64,000 bases of DNA from Cryobacterium soli (GCF_003611035.1 NZ_CP030033.1:682001-746000); one strand, 5' to 3'; shown: positions 8,798 through 16,854, counted from the first letter of the stretch. Notes: generated by a model from the sequence alone, not told the origin. A program made the numbers and translations.

Positions 8798-8859
8798 CCG
8801 GCACCGGCCACCCGCGAGCCCGACCGACTGATTCCATGCGTACGCACGGGTTTTTCCCG

Positions 8860-8865
8860 TAGCGT
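8860..8865 (+). promoter_or_regulatory. Predicted -10 hexamer of a leaderless gene
   Basis: TAGCGT ends 6 bp before the ATG at 8872. Transcription starting ~7 bp after the hexamer would begin at the start codon, and no Shine-Dalgarno is present. Confidence 0.45.
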
Positions 8866-8871
8866 GGACGC

Positions 8872-9906
8872 ATGAGCAATGTGACCCCCAGCGCCGCCGA
8901 CAACGCCCTGACTCCCAGCTACGTGGAGCCCGGCAAGGACTTCAACCGCGACACGAACTACATCGAGGACCGCATCACGCGCGATGGCCGCGACGGTTGG
9001 CCGGTCGAGGCCGGCCGCTACCGTCTGGTGGCGGCTCGCGCCTGCCCGTGGGCGAACCGCACCGCGATCGTGCGCCGCCTCCTCGGGCTCGAGGGCGTCA
9101 TCTCCCTCGGTCTGCCCGGGCCCACCCACGACAAGAACAGCTGGACGTTCGACCTCGACCCCAACGGCGTCGACCCGGTCCTGGGTATCGAACGTATCCA
9201 GGCGGCCTACTTCGCCCGGTTCCCCGACTACCCGCGCGGCATCACCGTTCCGGTGATCGTGGACGTGCCCTCTGGCAAGGTCGTCACCAACAACTACCCG
9301 CAGATCACCCTCGACTTCGAGACCGAGTGGGTGGAGCACCACCGCCCGGGCGCCCCCGACCTCTACCCAGAGGCACTGCGCGCAGAGATCGACGAGGTCG
9401 CCGAACTGATCTTCCACGACGTCAACAACGGCGTCTACAAGTGCGGCTTCGCCGGCAGCCAGAAGTCCTACGAGCGGGCCTACGACACCCTCTTCGCCCG
9501 GCTCGACTGGCTCGAAGAGCGCCTGGCCGGCCAGCGCTACCTGGTCGGCGACACCATCACCGAGGCCGACGTGAGGCTCTTCACCACCCTGGCCCGCTTC
9601 GACGCGGTCTACCACGGCCACTTCAAGTGCAACCGAAACAAGCTCAGCGAGATGCCGGTGCTGTGGGCGTACGCCCGCGATCTGTTCCAGACGCCGGGCT
9701 TCGGGGACACCATCGACTTCGACCAGATCAAGAAGCACTACTACGTGACGCACAGCGACATCAACCCCACCGGCATCGTGCCGAAGGGTCCGGATGCGTC
9801 GGTCTGGCTCACCGCACACGGGCGCGAGGCCCTGGGCGGCCGCCCGTTCGGCGACGGCACCGCCCCGGGCGCCCCGATCGAGAGCGAGCGGGTGCCGGCG
9901 CTCTAA
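8872..9906 (+). CDS. Xi-class glutathione-S-transferase-like reductase (glutathionyl-hydroquinone reductase family)
   Basis: 344 aa, matching the family's ~320-350. The N-terminal thioredoxin-like half carries the family motif ACPWANRT, with the catalytic Cys at about residue 59; the all-alpha C-terminal half contains NNGVYKCGFAGSQKSYERAY and GDTITEADVRLFTTL. Known members (YqjG, PcpF, ECM4) reductively deglutathionylate quinone conjugates in the cytosol. Actinobacteria generally use mycothiol, so the co-substrate here may be mycothiol; that is inference. No Shine-Dalgarno; a -10 hexamer 6 bp upstream suggests a leaderless mRNA. Confidence 0.9.
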   Translation: MSNVTPSAADNALTPSYVEPGKDFNRDTNYIEDRITRDGRDGWPVEAGRYRLVAARACPWANRTAIVRRLLGLEGVISLGLPGPTHDKNSWTFDLDPNGVDPVLGIERIQAAYFARFPDYPRGITVPVIVDVPSGKVVTNNYPQITLDFETEWVEHHRPGAPDLYPEALRAEIDEVAELIFHDVNNGVYKCGFAGSQKSYERAYDTLFARLDWLEERLAGQRYLVGDTITEADVRLFTTLARFDAVYHGHFKCNRNKLSEMPVLWAYARDLFQTPGFGDTIDFDQIKKHYYVTHSDINPTGIVPKGPDASVWLTAHGREALGGRPFGDGTAPGAPIESERVPAL

Positions 9907-9929
9907 TCCACGCAGGGCTAGGCTGTCTA

Positions 9930-9946
9930 GTGGAACCTCGTTCCAC
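9930..9946. promoter_or_regulatory. IclR/KdgR-like operator upstream of kduI
   Basis: The perfect palindrome GTGGAACCTCGTTCCAC lies 40 bp before ATG 9987. The same GGAAC-N3-GTTCC core occurs at 11638 in front of kduD, so both genes probably answer to one repressor. An IclR-family regulator is my guess from site shape; no such gene is in the window. Confidence 0.6.
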
Positions 9947-9986
9947 CAGACGGCACGCTTGAGGCGTGTCAGAGAGAAGACCGATC

Positions 9987-10817
9987 ATGCAGGTGCGGCA
10001 CGCCACCAACCCGGCCCAGATTCGCTCGTTCGACACCCAGGCGCTCCGCGAGAACTACCTCGTCGACGACCTCTTCGCCGACGACGAGTTCCGTGCCACG
10101 TACAGCCACGAGGACCGTGTGGTCCTCGGCGGCGCCCGGCCCGTGACCGGCAGCATCCGTCTGACCAGCTTCGACGTGCTGCGCACCGAGAACTTCTTCG
10201 ACAACCGCGAGGCCGGCATCGTGAACGTGGGCGCACGGGGCACCATCACCGTCGACGGCGTCGACCACGCGATGGACACCGGATCCTGCTTGTACGTGGG
10301 TCGCGGCGCGGTCGACGTGGTCTTCGCCAGCGCGGCAGCCGCCGCTCCGGCCGCCTTCTACCTGTTCTCGGCCACGGCGCACCGGAGCTACCCCACCACC
10401 CTGGTGCCGCAGGGTCAGGGCACGGTGCGCCGTCTCGGTGCCCAGGAGACCTCCAACGAGCGCACCATCAACCAGTACATCCACCGAGACGGCGTGCGCA
10501 GCTGCCAGGTGGTGATGGGCGTCACCGAGCTCGGCTCTGGCAGCATGTGGAACACCATGCCCGCACACACCCACGACCGGCGCACCGAGTGCTATCTCTA
10601 TTTCGACCTGGCGTCCGAGCACCGCGTCGTGCATCTGCTCGGCGAGCCCACCGAGACCCGCCACCTGATCGTGGCGAACCAGGAGGCCGTGATCTCGCCC
10701 AGCTGGTCGCTGCACAGCGGCTTCGGAACGGGCAGCTATTCCTTCGTCTGGGCCATGGCGGGCGAGAACCAGGCGTTCGACGACATGGACCACGTGCAGG
10801 CCGCCGAGCTGCGCTGA
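9987..10817 (+). CDS. kduI: 5-dehydro-4-deoxy-D-glucuronate isomerase
   Basis: 276 aa (E. coli KduI is 278). It converts 5-keto-4-deoxyuronate (DKI) to 2,5-diketo-3-deoxygluconate in pectin/unsaturated-uronate breakdown. Family hallmarks are visible: LRENYLVDDLF, the YSHEDR and GTITVDG cupin segments, the zinc-binding PAHTHDRRTECYLYF, and the C-terminal AVISPSWSLHSG and AGENQAFDDMDHV. ATG 9987 gives MQVRHATNP, matches E. coli length and follows AGAGAGAAG by 7 bp; a GTG at 9966 is less likely. It converges on kduD, the next enzyme of the pathway, and carries its own operator. Confidence 0.95.
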   Translation: MQVRHATNPAQIRSFDTQALRENYLVDDLFADDEFRATYSHEDRVVLGGARPVTGSIRLTSFDVLRTENFFDNREAGIVNVGARGTITVDGVDHAMDTGSCLYVGRGAVDVVFASAAAAAPAAFYLFSATAHRSYPTTLVPQGQGTVRRLGAQETSNERTINQYIHRDGVRSCQVVMGVTELGSGSMWNTMPAHTHDRRTECYLYFDLASEHRVVHLLGEPTETRHLIVANQEAVISPSWSLHSGFGTGSYSFVWAMAGENQAFDDMDHVQAAELR

Positions 10818-10839
10818 GCCGCCCGGCCTCGGGCCTCGA

Positions 10840-11601
10840 CTACCGGCCGAGCCAGCCGCCGTCGACGGGCAGTGTGATGCCGTTCACGTAGTCGGAGGCG
10901 CTGCTGGCCAGGAAGACCGCCGCGCCGGCCAGGTCGGACGCCTCGCCCCACCGGCCTGCGGGGATGCGCTCCAGGATCGCGGCGGAGCGGGCCGCGTCGT
11001 CGCGTAAGGCCCGGGTGTTCGCGGTACTGATGTACCCCGGAGCGATCGCATTCACATTCACACCCGACCCGGCCCATTCGTTCGACAAGGCCTTGACCAG
11101 GCCGACGACGCCGGACTTCGCCGCCGTGTAGCCGGGCACATTCACCCCGCCCTGAAAGCTGAGCAGGGACGCCGTGAAGATGATCTTGCCGTGGCCGCGG
11201 GCCACCATTCCGGCGCCGACGGCCCGGCTGAGCACGAACTGCGACGACAGGTTCACCGCGATCACCTCGTCCCAGAAGTCGTCCGAGTGCTCGATGGCCG
11301 GGGCCCGACGGATGGTGCCGGCATTGTTGACCAGAATGTCCGGACGACGCTCGGCCAGCTCGCCGCCCAGGGCGGTGACCGCGGCTCTGTCGGCGAAGTC
11401 CGCCCTGAGCGGCGTGAACCGGCGGCCCAGGCCTTCCACCCGGCGGGCGACCTCGCTGCCGGTGTCGGGCAGGTGGCCGCTCACCCCGATGATGTCGGCG
11501 CCAGCGGCCGCCAACCCCTCGGCCATTGCCAGACCGATGCCGCTGCTCGCCCCCGTCACGACCGCGAGGCGTCCGGTGAGATCGAAGGCGGTGGTGGGCA
11601 T
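10840..11601 (-). CDS. kduD: 2-dehydro-3-deoxy-D-gluconate 5-dehydrogenase (SDR)
   Basis: 253 aa, the same length as E. coli KduD. Classical SDR features: TGASSGIGLAMAEGL cofactor loop, NNAG, and the YTAAKSGVVGL active site (Tyr-x3-Lys), with NEWAGSGVNVNAIAPGYI, which is characteristic of KduD. It reduces 2,5-diketo-3-deoxygluconate to KDG with NAD(P)H. ATG 11601 follows GAGGAG; an in-frame extension to 11652 would run through the operator and is rejected. The product feeds the KDG kinase and KDPG aldolase encoded at 49607-51294. Confidence 0.92.
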   Translation of the reverse strand: MPTTAFDLTGRLAVVTGASSGIGLAMAEGLAAAGADIIGVSGHLPDTGSEVARRVEGLGRRFTPLRADFADRAAVTALGGELAERRPDILVNNAGTIRRAPAIEHSDDFWDEVIAVNLSSQFVLSRAVGAGMVARGHGKIIFTASLLSFQGGVNVPGYTAAKSGVVGLVKALSNEWAGSGVNVNAIAPGYISTANTRALRDDAARSAAILERIPAGRWGEASDLAGAAVFLASSASDYVNGITLPVDGGWLGR

Positions 11602-11637
11602 GGCGGCACTCCTCTGCGTCGGTGAGTTCTGCTGTAC

Positions 11638-11650
11638 GGAACGTTGTTCC
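11638..11650. promoter_or_regulatory. IclR/KdgR-like operator upstream of kduD
   Basis: GGAACGTTGTTCC, the same GGAAC-N3-GTTCC core as at 9930, lies 37 bp upstream of the kduD ATG. The flanks (ACG left, ACA right) are less symmetrical than at kduI. Confidence 0.55.
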
Positions 11651-11681
11651 ACACGCTCTCCAGCCTAGACCGTGCCGGGCG

Positions 11682-11711
11682 GTGACAGGGCGTCTGGTCG
11701 CCGGGTACTCT
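11682..11711 (+). promoter_or_regulatory. Predicted promoter of leaderless gene at 11718
   Basis: GTGACA (11682-11687), an 18-bp spacer and TACTCT (11706-11711) place the transcription start at about the GTG at 11718. Confidence 0.45.
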
Positions 11712-11717
11712 CGTGAG

Positions 11718-12635
11718 GTGCCCGGATATCCAGCATCGCCAGCGGTCGACACCGCGTTGTTCAACACCGCGGTGTTCGATGCCGCGAACTGGCAGGCCCG
11801 CGAGGCACAGCACCAGGACCGTGCCGACACCCTCTCTCTCGAGCGCCGGGAACGCGCGGCCGCCGGCCGCACGCATCCGGTCGACGACTTCCTCTTCACC
11901 TATTACCCCTTCCGCCCCGGGCTGCTGCGCCGCTGGCATCCGGGCTCCGGGGCGCGTCTGCGCGGAGCGGCCGGCGCCGAACGTGCCGGGTGGAAGTGGT
12001 ACCGCACCGAGGGGGACGACGTTCTCGTGGACGACGCGGCCTTCCGGGACAGGAACGCGCGCAGCATCCGCTTCATCGTGACCCTGCTCGACAGAACGGC
12101 CGCGCGACCGGCGAATTTCAGCTGCTTCGGTCTGCACGAGTGGGCGATGGTCTACCGGCAGGACGAACACCGGCATGTGGCCCCGCTGCGCCTGGGCCAG
12201 GGCGACACGGATGACGTCGTCGACGCCCACAACATCTCCTGCAGTCACTTCGACGCGTTCCGTTTCTTCACCCCGGCGGCGCTCGATCACAACGCCCTCC
12301 AGCCGACCCGTGAGAACCAGCCGAGCCTCGAGCAGCCCGGCTGCCTGCACGCCGGCATGGATGTCTACAAGTGGGTGATCAAACTGGGGCCGCTGATTCC
12401 CGGCGAGCTGCTCCTGGACAGCTTCGAGCTGGCGCGCGACATCCGCCGCCTCGACATGCAGGCGTCGCCGTACGACCTCTCCGAGTGGGGGTATGCCCCG
12501 GTCGCCATCGAGACGCCCGCGGGCAAGGCCGAGTACGTGCGCCGCCAGCGCGACCTGGCCGATCGCAGCAACGCGCTGCGCGCCCGCGCGATCGCGGCCG
12601 TCGGCGCGCTGCCGTCCGACCAGCCGCGGGTGTAG
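11718..12635 (+). CDS. Conserved actinobacterial protein, often named '3-methyladenine DNA glycosylase'
   Basis: 305 aa from GTG 11718. I recall proteins with the blocks HPVDDFLFTYYPFRPG, LRRWHPGSG, FSCFGLHEWAMVYRQ and DAHNISCSHFDAFRFF being annotated as 3-methyladenine DNA glycosylase in actinobacteria, but I see no helix-hairpin-helix glycosylase motif, so I would not trust that name. Cys and His residues in NFSCFGLHEW and HNISCSHFD could bind metal. No Shine-Dalgarno; a -10 hexamer 6 bp upstream supports a leaderless start. The frame is open to 11622 without a better start. It is followed after 40 bp by the P-type ATPase gene. Confidence 0.6.
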   Translation: MPGYPASPAVDTALFNTAVFDAANWQAREAQHQDRADTLSLERRERAAAGRTHPVDDFLFTYYPFRPGLLRRWHPGSGARLRGAAGAERAGWKWYRTEGDDVLVDDAAFRDRNARSIRFIVTLLDRTAARPANFSCFGLHEWAMVYRQDEHRHVAPLRLGQGDTDDVVDAHNISCSHFDAFRFFTPAALDHNALQPTRENQPSLEQPGCLHAGMDVYKWVIKLGPLIPGELLLDSFELARDIRRLDMQASPYDLSEWGYAPVAIETPAGKAEYVRRQRDLADRSNALRARAIAAVGALPSDQPRV

Positions 12636-12675
12636 TTTCCCCCTAGCCGAGGAAGGGCGAGGGAAGGAGGGCCTT

Positions 12676-15243
12676 GTGACACGGGCGCCCGGGCTCAGCT
12701 CGGAGGAGGCGGCCCGCCGGCTCGCCGCGGACGGACCCAATGTGCTGCCGCGTCTGGCCCGGCCATCACCGCTACGCGCCCTCGTGCGGCAATTCACCCA
12801 TCTGCTGGCCGTGCTGCTCTGGGTGGCCGCCGGGCTGGCCCTTCTGGCCGGAACACCCGCACTGGCAATCGCCATCGTGGTGGTGATCGTGCTCAACGCG
12901 CTGTTCGCGTTCTGGCAGGAATACCGGGCCGACCGGTCCGCCGAACGGCTGCGTGACCTCCTGCCCGCCGAGACCCGGGTGCGCCGGGACGGCGCCCAGC
13001 GCACCGTCGACGCCGGCGAACTCGTGCGTGGAGACGTCGTGCTCCTGCGCCTGGGCGATCGCATCGCCGCCGATATGCGCCTCCTCGAGGCGCACGCGCT
13101 CACGGTGGACGAGTCGATGGTGACCGGGGAGAGCGAGGCCGTGCACCACGATTCCGGCCAGACGGCCCGCGCGGGCACCTTCGTGGTGCAGGGTGACGCA
13201 GAGGCCGAGGTGACGGCAACCGGTTCGGCGACGACGCTCGCCGAGATCAGCGCGCTTGCCCGCGCGGCCATCCGGCCGACCAGCCCGCTCACCCTCCAGC
13301 TCAACCGGGTGGTGCGCGTCGTGGCCGTCATCGCGGTGGCCACGGGGGTGGGGCTCGGCCTGGCGGGGCTCGGCATCGGGCTGCGACCGGCCGAGGCGTT
13401 CCTGTTCGGCGTCGGGGTGGCGGTGGCATTGGTTCCGGAAGGTCTGCTGCCCACCGTCACGCTGTCGCTGGCACGGGGCGCCCAGACGATGGCGGAGCAG
13501 CAGGCCCTGGTGCGCCGACTCGATGCCGTCGAGACTCTCGGCGCCACTACCTTCATCTGCACCGACAAGACCGGAACCCTCACGCAGAACAAGATGTCGG
13601 TGGTCGAGGCCTGGACGCCGCAGGGCGTGGTCACCATCGACGGGGCCGGCTACGGACCCACCGCCACGATCTCCGGGCCGCCGGACGCGACCGCGCTGCT
13701 GCCTGGCCTGGCGGCGGCGGCCGTGTCCTGCGTGACCGGACGGGCCGTGCTGCGCGACGGGCAATGGCGGCCGGAAGGTGGTCCGCTGGACGCCGCGATC
13801 ACGGCCCTCGCCCATCGCAGCGGCTGGACAGAGGACCTGCACCAGGCCATCCGACGGTTGCCGTACACCGCAGACCGGATGATGAGCTCCGCCGTGGCCG
13901 CCGGACGGCTGAGCACGCTCGGGGCGCCGGAGAGCGTCTTCGCCCGGTGCACCGACGTGCCGGAGGCGGCCCATCGAGAGCTGGCCAGGATGACCGCCCG
14001 CGGTCAGCGGGTGATGGCGGTCGCCGCCCGGGACTGGCCGGCCGACACCGTGCCCCTGGGGGCCGAGTCCGACTTGCATCTATGGGGCCTGCTCGGGTTG
14101 GAGGACCCGCCCCGGCCCGACGTTCACGAGGCCCTCACCGAGTGCCGCGCCGCCGACATCCGGGTGATCATGGTCACCGGCGACCACCCGAGCACCGCCG
14201 AGGCGATCGCCCGGCAGGTGGGCCTGCTCGGGCCTGGCGGCACCGTGATCGGGCCGGGCCTGCCGGAATCCGACGCCGATCTCGGCGCCCTGCTCGATCA
14301 CCCAGAGGGCGCCGTCGTGGCCCGCGTCACCCCGGCGGACAAGCTGCGGATCACCCACGTTCTGCAGGCCCGCGGCCACGTCGTGGCCATGACCGGCGAC
14401 GGGGTGAACGACGCCCCCGCGCTGCGGGAGGCCGATGTGGGCGTGGCCATGGGGCTCAGCGGCAGCGACGTGGCGCGCGAGGCCGCCGACCTGGTGCTGC
14501 TGGACGACCACTTCGGCACCATCGTGGCGGCCGTGCGGCTCGGGCGGGCGACCTTCGCGAACGCGCGCCGGTTCCTCACCTACCACCTCACCGACAACGT
14601 GGCCGAGCTTGCGCCGTTCGCCGCGTGGGCGCTCACCGGCGGCCAGTTCCCGCTCGCCATCGGCGTGCTGCAGGTGCTCGCCCTCGACATCGGAACCGAC
14701 CTGCTGCCCGCCATCGCGCTCGGCGTCGAGCCGCCCAGCGCCCGGGTGATGCAGGGCCGGGCACGCACTCGCACCCTGATCGACCGGGTCCTGCTCTGGC
14801 GAGCCTTCGGCGTGCTCGGTCCGGTCGAAGCCGTGGTGTCGCTGGTGGGATTCGCGGCGGTTCTCGTGGCCGGCGGCTGGACCTGGGGTGCGTCGGTGGC
14901 GCCCGGGCTCCTCGCGGCGGCCTCCGGTACGGCGTTCGCCACGATCGCGGTGGCCCAGATGGCGAACGCCTTCGCCTGCCGCAGCGAGACGGTTCCGGTG
15001 TGGCGGCTGCGCCCGTGGGGCAACCGGGCCCTTCTCGCCGCCGTGGGCGCAGAGCTGGTGCTGCTGGTCGCCTTCCTGGGCATCCCGTTCGTCAGCGCAC
15101 TGCTCGGCGGCAGCTGGCCGCCTCCCGCCGCGTGGGCGTTCCCGCTGCTGGCCGCGGTGCTTATCGTGCTGGCCGACGCCGGGCTCAAGCTGCTGCGCAG
15201 CAGCCTGCGGCGGCGCGCCCGGCAGATCCCGCAGCCCGCCTAG
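12676..15243 (+). CDS. P-type (P2-like) cation-transporting ATPase
   Basis: 855 aa. Complete P-type ATPase: N-terminal membrane pair, actuator motif TGES near residue 150, membrane motif PEGLLPT near 254, phosphorylation site DKTGTLTQNKM with Asp297, nucleotide domain, hinge GDGVNDAPAL near 574, then a C-terminal six-segment membrane bundle (DIGTDLLPAIALG). PEGLL plus RRLDAVETLG places it among P2-type pumps (Ca2+, Na+/K+ or related), not heavy-metal P1B, as there is no CPC. The transported ion cannot be assigned. Start GTG 12676 follows GGAAGGAGG; the frame is open further upstream inside the previous gene. Possibly co-transcribed with the 11718 gene. Confidence 0.9.
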   Translation: MTRAPGLSSEEAARRLAADGPNVLPRLARPSPLRALVRQFTHLLAVLLWVAAGLALLAGTPALAIAIVVVIVLNALFAFWQEYRADRSAERLRDLLPAETRVRRDGAQRTVDAGELVRGDVVLLRLGDRIAADMRLLEAHALTVDESMVTGESEAVHHDSGQTARAGTFVVQGDAEAEVTATGSATTLAEISALARAAIRPTSPLTLQLNRVVRVVAVIAVATGVGLGLAGLGIGLRPAEAFLFGVGVAVALVPEGLLPTVTLSLARGAQTMAEQQALVRRLDAVETLGATTFICTDKTGTLTQNKMSVVEAWTPQGVVTIDGAGYGPTATISGPPDATALLPGLAAAAVSCVTGRAVLRDGQWRPEGGPLDAAITALAHRSGWTEDLHQAIRRLPYTADRMMSSAVAAGRLSTLGAPESVFARCTDVPEAAHRELARMTARGQRVMAVAARDWPADTVPLGAESDLHLWGLLGLEDPPRPDVHEALTECRAADIRVIMVTGDHPSTAEAIARQVGLLGPGGTVIGPGLPESDADLGALLDHPEGAVVARVTPADKLRITHVLQARGHVVAMTGDGVNDAPALREADVGVAMGLSGSDVAREAADLVLLDDHFGTIVAAVRLGRATFANARRFLTYHLTDNVAELAPFAAWALTGGQFPLAIGVLQVLALDIGTDLLPAIALGVEPPSARVMQGRARTRTLIDRVLLWRAFGVLGPVEAVVSLVGFAAVLVAGGWTWGASVAPGLLAAASGTAFATIAVAQMANAFACRSETVPVWRLRPWGNRALLAAVGAELVLLVAFLGIPFVSALLGGSWPPPAAWAFPLLAAVLIVLADAGLKLLRSSLRRRARQIPQPA

Positions 15244-15347
15244 GAGCCGGCAGGGTGCCAGGCCTCCGCTTCCTCCGCGCCTCCGTTACCTCCCCCTCCT
15301 GCCGCGCCCGCTCGCCCTCCCTCCGGCACCGCACCCTCCACACCGAC

Positions 15348-15472
15348 GTACCGCAAAGCACCCCTTCAGCGCGTCAGAATGGGATATTCGCTGCACGTGG
15401 GCGCACAACCCACGCCCAATTGCCGCAAAGCGCCCCTTCAGGTCGCCGGAAGGGGTACTTCGCTGCATGTCG
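15348..15472. repeat. Two copies of a CCGCAAAG...CTGCA palindrome-family repeat
   Basis: Copy 1 (about 15348-15400) and copy 2 (15419-15472) share CCGCAAAGC(A/G)CCCCTTCAG followed by a GC-rich loop and a degenerate right arm ending TTCGCTGCA. Two better-paired relatives lie at 19498-19545 and 19561-19620. The surrounding gap 15244-15511 holds no plausible gene. Confidence 0.6.
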
Positions 15473-15511
15473 ATGCGGCGCGCCAGGAGCGACGGCGCTA
15501 CCGCGAGCGGC

Positions 15512-16217
15512 TCAGGCGAGGTCCCGGCGGCGGATGCGTTCCAGTTCGGCGCCGATACCGATGTCGGCCACGACGACCCGGCCCGCGTACCCGGCCGCCG
15601 GGCGGGTGAGCAGCCCCGCCTTGCACCCACCGAAGGTCACCGTGAGATCGGCGGGCAAGACCGTGGGGTCGGGCACGCTGCCATCGTCGACGCCGATGCC
15701 GCTGGGCAGGTCCACGGCCACGACGAGAGGCGGATGTTCGCTGGAGCGCACCGGAAGGATCGCGGCGATGATGCTCCGGGCCGCACCGCGCAACGCGGGA
15801 GAAGCGCTGGTCCCGGTGCCCAGGATGCCATCGAGGATGAGGTCGGCAGCTTCCGCAAGCCCGGCGATGACCTCGGCGGGCTCGCCGGTGGGCCGCAGGT
15901 CGGCGCCCTGCGCAAGAGCCGCTTCGAGCGCCTCCCGGTGCAGGTGCTCGCTCGTCGGCAGGATGCACAGGAGCGCGCCCCGGTTCGCCAGGCGTTCCGC
16001 GGCGTAGAGCGCATCCGCACCGTTGTTGCCCGAGCCGGCCAGAACCAGAACCCGTGCACCCGCCACTCCCCCCGCGCCGCGCCTCCAGGAGTGCGCCCGC
16101 CTCGTGCGCCAGGGCCTCGGCCGCCCGCTGCATCAGCGGCACGCCGCGCTCGAGGAACGGGAGCTCGGCCTCGCGCACCTGGGCGGCCGTGTACGTCTGC
16201 GGTGGATTGTTCGGCAC
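15512..16217 (-). pseudogene. nnrE: NAD(P)H-hydrate epimerase (YjeF_N), frameshifted
   Basis: Two overlapping frames together make one YjeF_N protein. The first, from GTG 16217, reads PNNPPQTYTAAQVREAE and on to LLEARRGG. The second frame supplies VLVLAGSGNNGADALYAA, DGILGTGTSA, VVAVDLPSGI and FGGCKAGLL, to a stop at 15512. The join is a run of six C (16068-16073, G6 on the coding strand); five G would restore a 234-aa protein. The enzyme epimerises damaged NAD(P)H hydrates. The homopolymer makes sequencing error, true decay or slippage all possible. There is no dehydratase (NnrD) domain. Confidence 0.8.
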
Positions 16218-16258
16218 GCGGCCACCCTACGCCGCACCGTCCCCAGGCGCAGGTCCGG

Positions 16259-16502
16259 CCTCGCGGCGCACCTTCAGCCTCGCGGCGCAACTTCAGTCTC
16301 GCGGCGCACGTTCAGTCTCGCGGCGCACGATACCGGGCCATCTATCCTGCGCCACGAGGCTTTTCGTACGCCGCGACGCCCGCCATCGTGCGCCGGGCTG
16401 CCCCGCAGCTCGGGACAGTGCTCGCGGCACGGGAACGTGCGCCGGTTTTCCCACGCCGCGAGACATTTCACACGCAGCGACACATTTCGCACGCCGCTCC
16501 GG
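16259..16502. repeat. 19-bp-period repeat array with inverted half
   Basis: Forward units at 16259, 16278, 16297 and 16316 (partial), consensus TCTCGCGGCGCACGTTCAG. Inverted units at 16452, 16471 and 16490 (partial), CACGCCGCGAGACATTTCA, share the TCTCGCGGCG core and the 19-bp period. The gap 16218-16625 otherwise holds the operator at 16548 and no plausible gene. There is no spacer/repeat distinction as in CRISPR. Confidence 0.75.
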
Positions 16503-16547
16503 CGGCGCCGCCGGAGCGTCACACCCAGCATCCGGTCAGATTGAGCT

Positions 16548-16563
16548 ATACCCCATGGGGTAT
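16548..16563. promoter_or_regulatory. CsoR/CstR-type operator, copy 2
   Basis: The perfect 16-bp palindrome ATACCCCATGGGGTAT lies 62 bp upstream of the ATG at 16626; its right end runs into TATCCT, a -10-like hexamer, exactly as in copy 1. This ties the small Cys-rich protein to the two sulfur-flavoprotein loci. Confidence 0.7.
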
Positions 16564-16625
16564 CCTGGAGACTTCACCAGGGAGGCCAGCACGGTCATCC
16601 CGAACCTGACTCCGAGGAGACCCCC

Positions 16626-16796
16626 ATGTGCCGAGCCGTGACCTGCCGAACCTGCGGAAAGACAACCTGGGCCGGCTGCGGCCAGCATATCGACCAGGTC
16701 ATGCGCGGTGTGCCCCGCGCAGACCGGTGCGCCGGACACGAGAACGACCCCGCAACGGGCGGCGGCTTCTTCTCGCGGCTCTTCTCCGGTCGCTGA
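16626..16796 (+). CDS. Small Cys-rich, zinc-ribbon-like protein (56 aa)
   Basis: The sequence begins MCRAVTCRTCGKTTWAGCGQ; Cys7-x2-Cys10 and Cys18-x2-His21 form a likely single zinc knuckle (an extra Cys2 and a later Cys are present). The C-terminus is Gly/Phe-rich. I recall near-identical small proteins in many actinobacteria, with no assigned function. GAGGAGA lies just before ATG 16626. The gene is controlled by the palindrome at 16548 shared with two CoA-disulfide reductase/rhodanese genes, so a role in sulfur or metal stress is a reasonable inference. Confidence 0.7.
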   Translation: MCRAVTCRTCGKTTWAGCGQHIDQVMRGVPRADRCAGHENDPATGGGFFSRLFSGR

Positions 16797-16842
16797 CACC
16801 ACCGCCCAGACCCGCGTCCCCCGGCGGAGCGCCCGGGAGTCC

Positions 16843-16848
16843 TACGCT
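16843..16848 (+). promoter_or_regulatory. Predicted -10 hexamer of leaderless pfkB
   Basis: TACGCT lies 6 bp before ATG 16855 with no Shine-Dalgarno in between. Confidence 0.45.
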
Positions 16849-16854
16849 GGGTCC

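Noticed and set aside
16259..16502. CRISPR array
   Set aside because: Units repeat at 19 bp without distinct spacers, flip orientation, and no cas gene is present.
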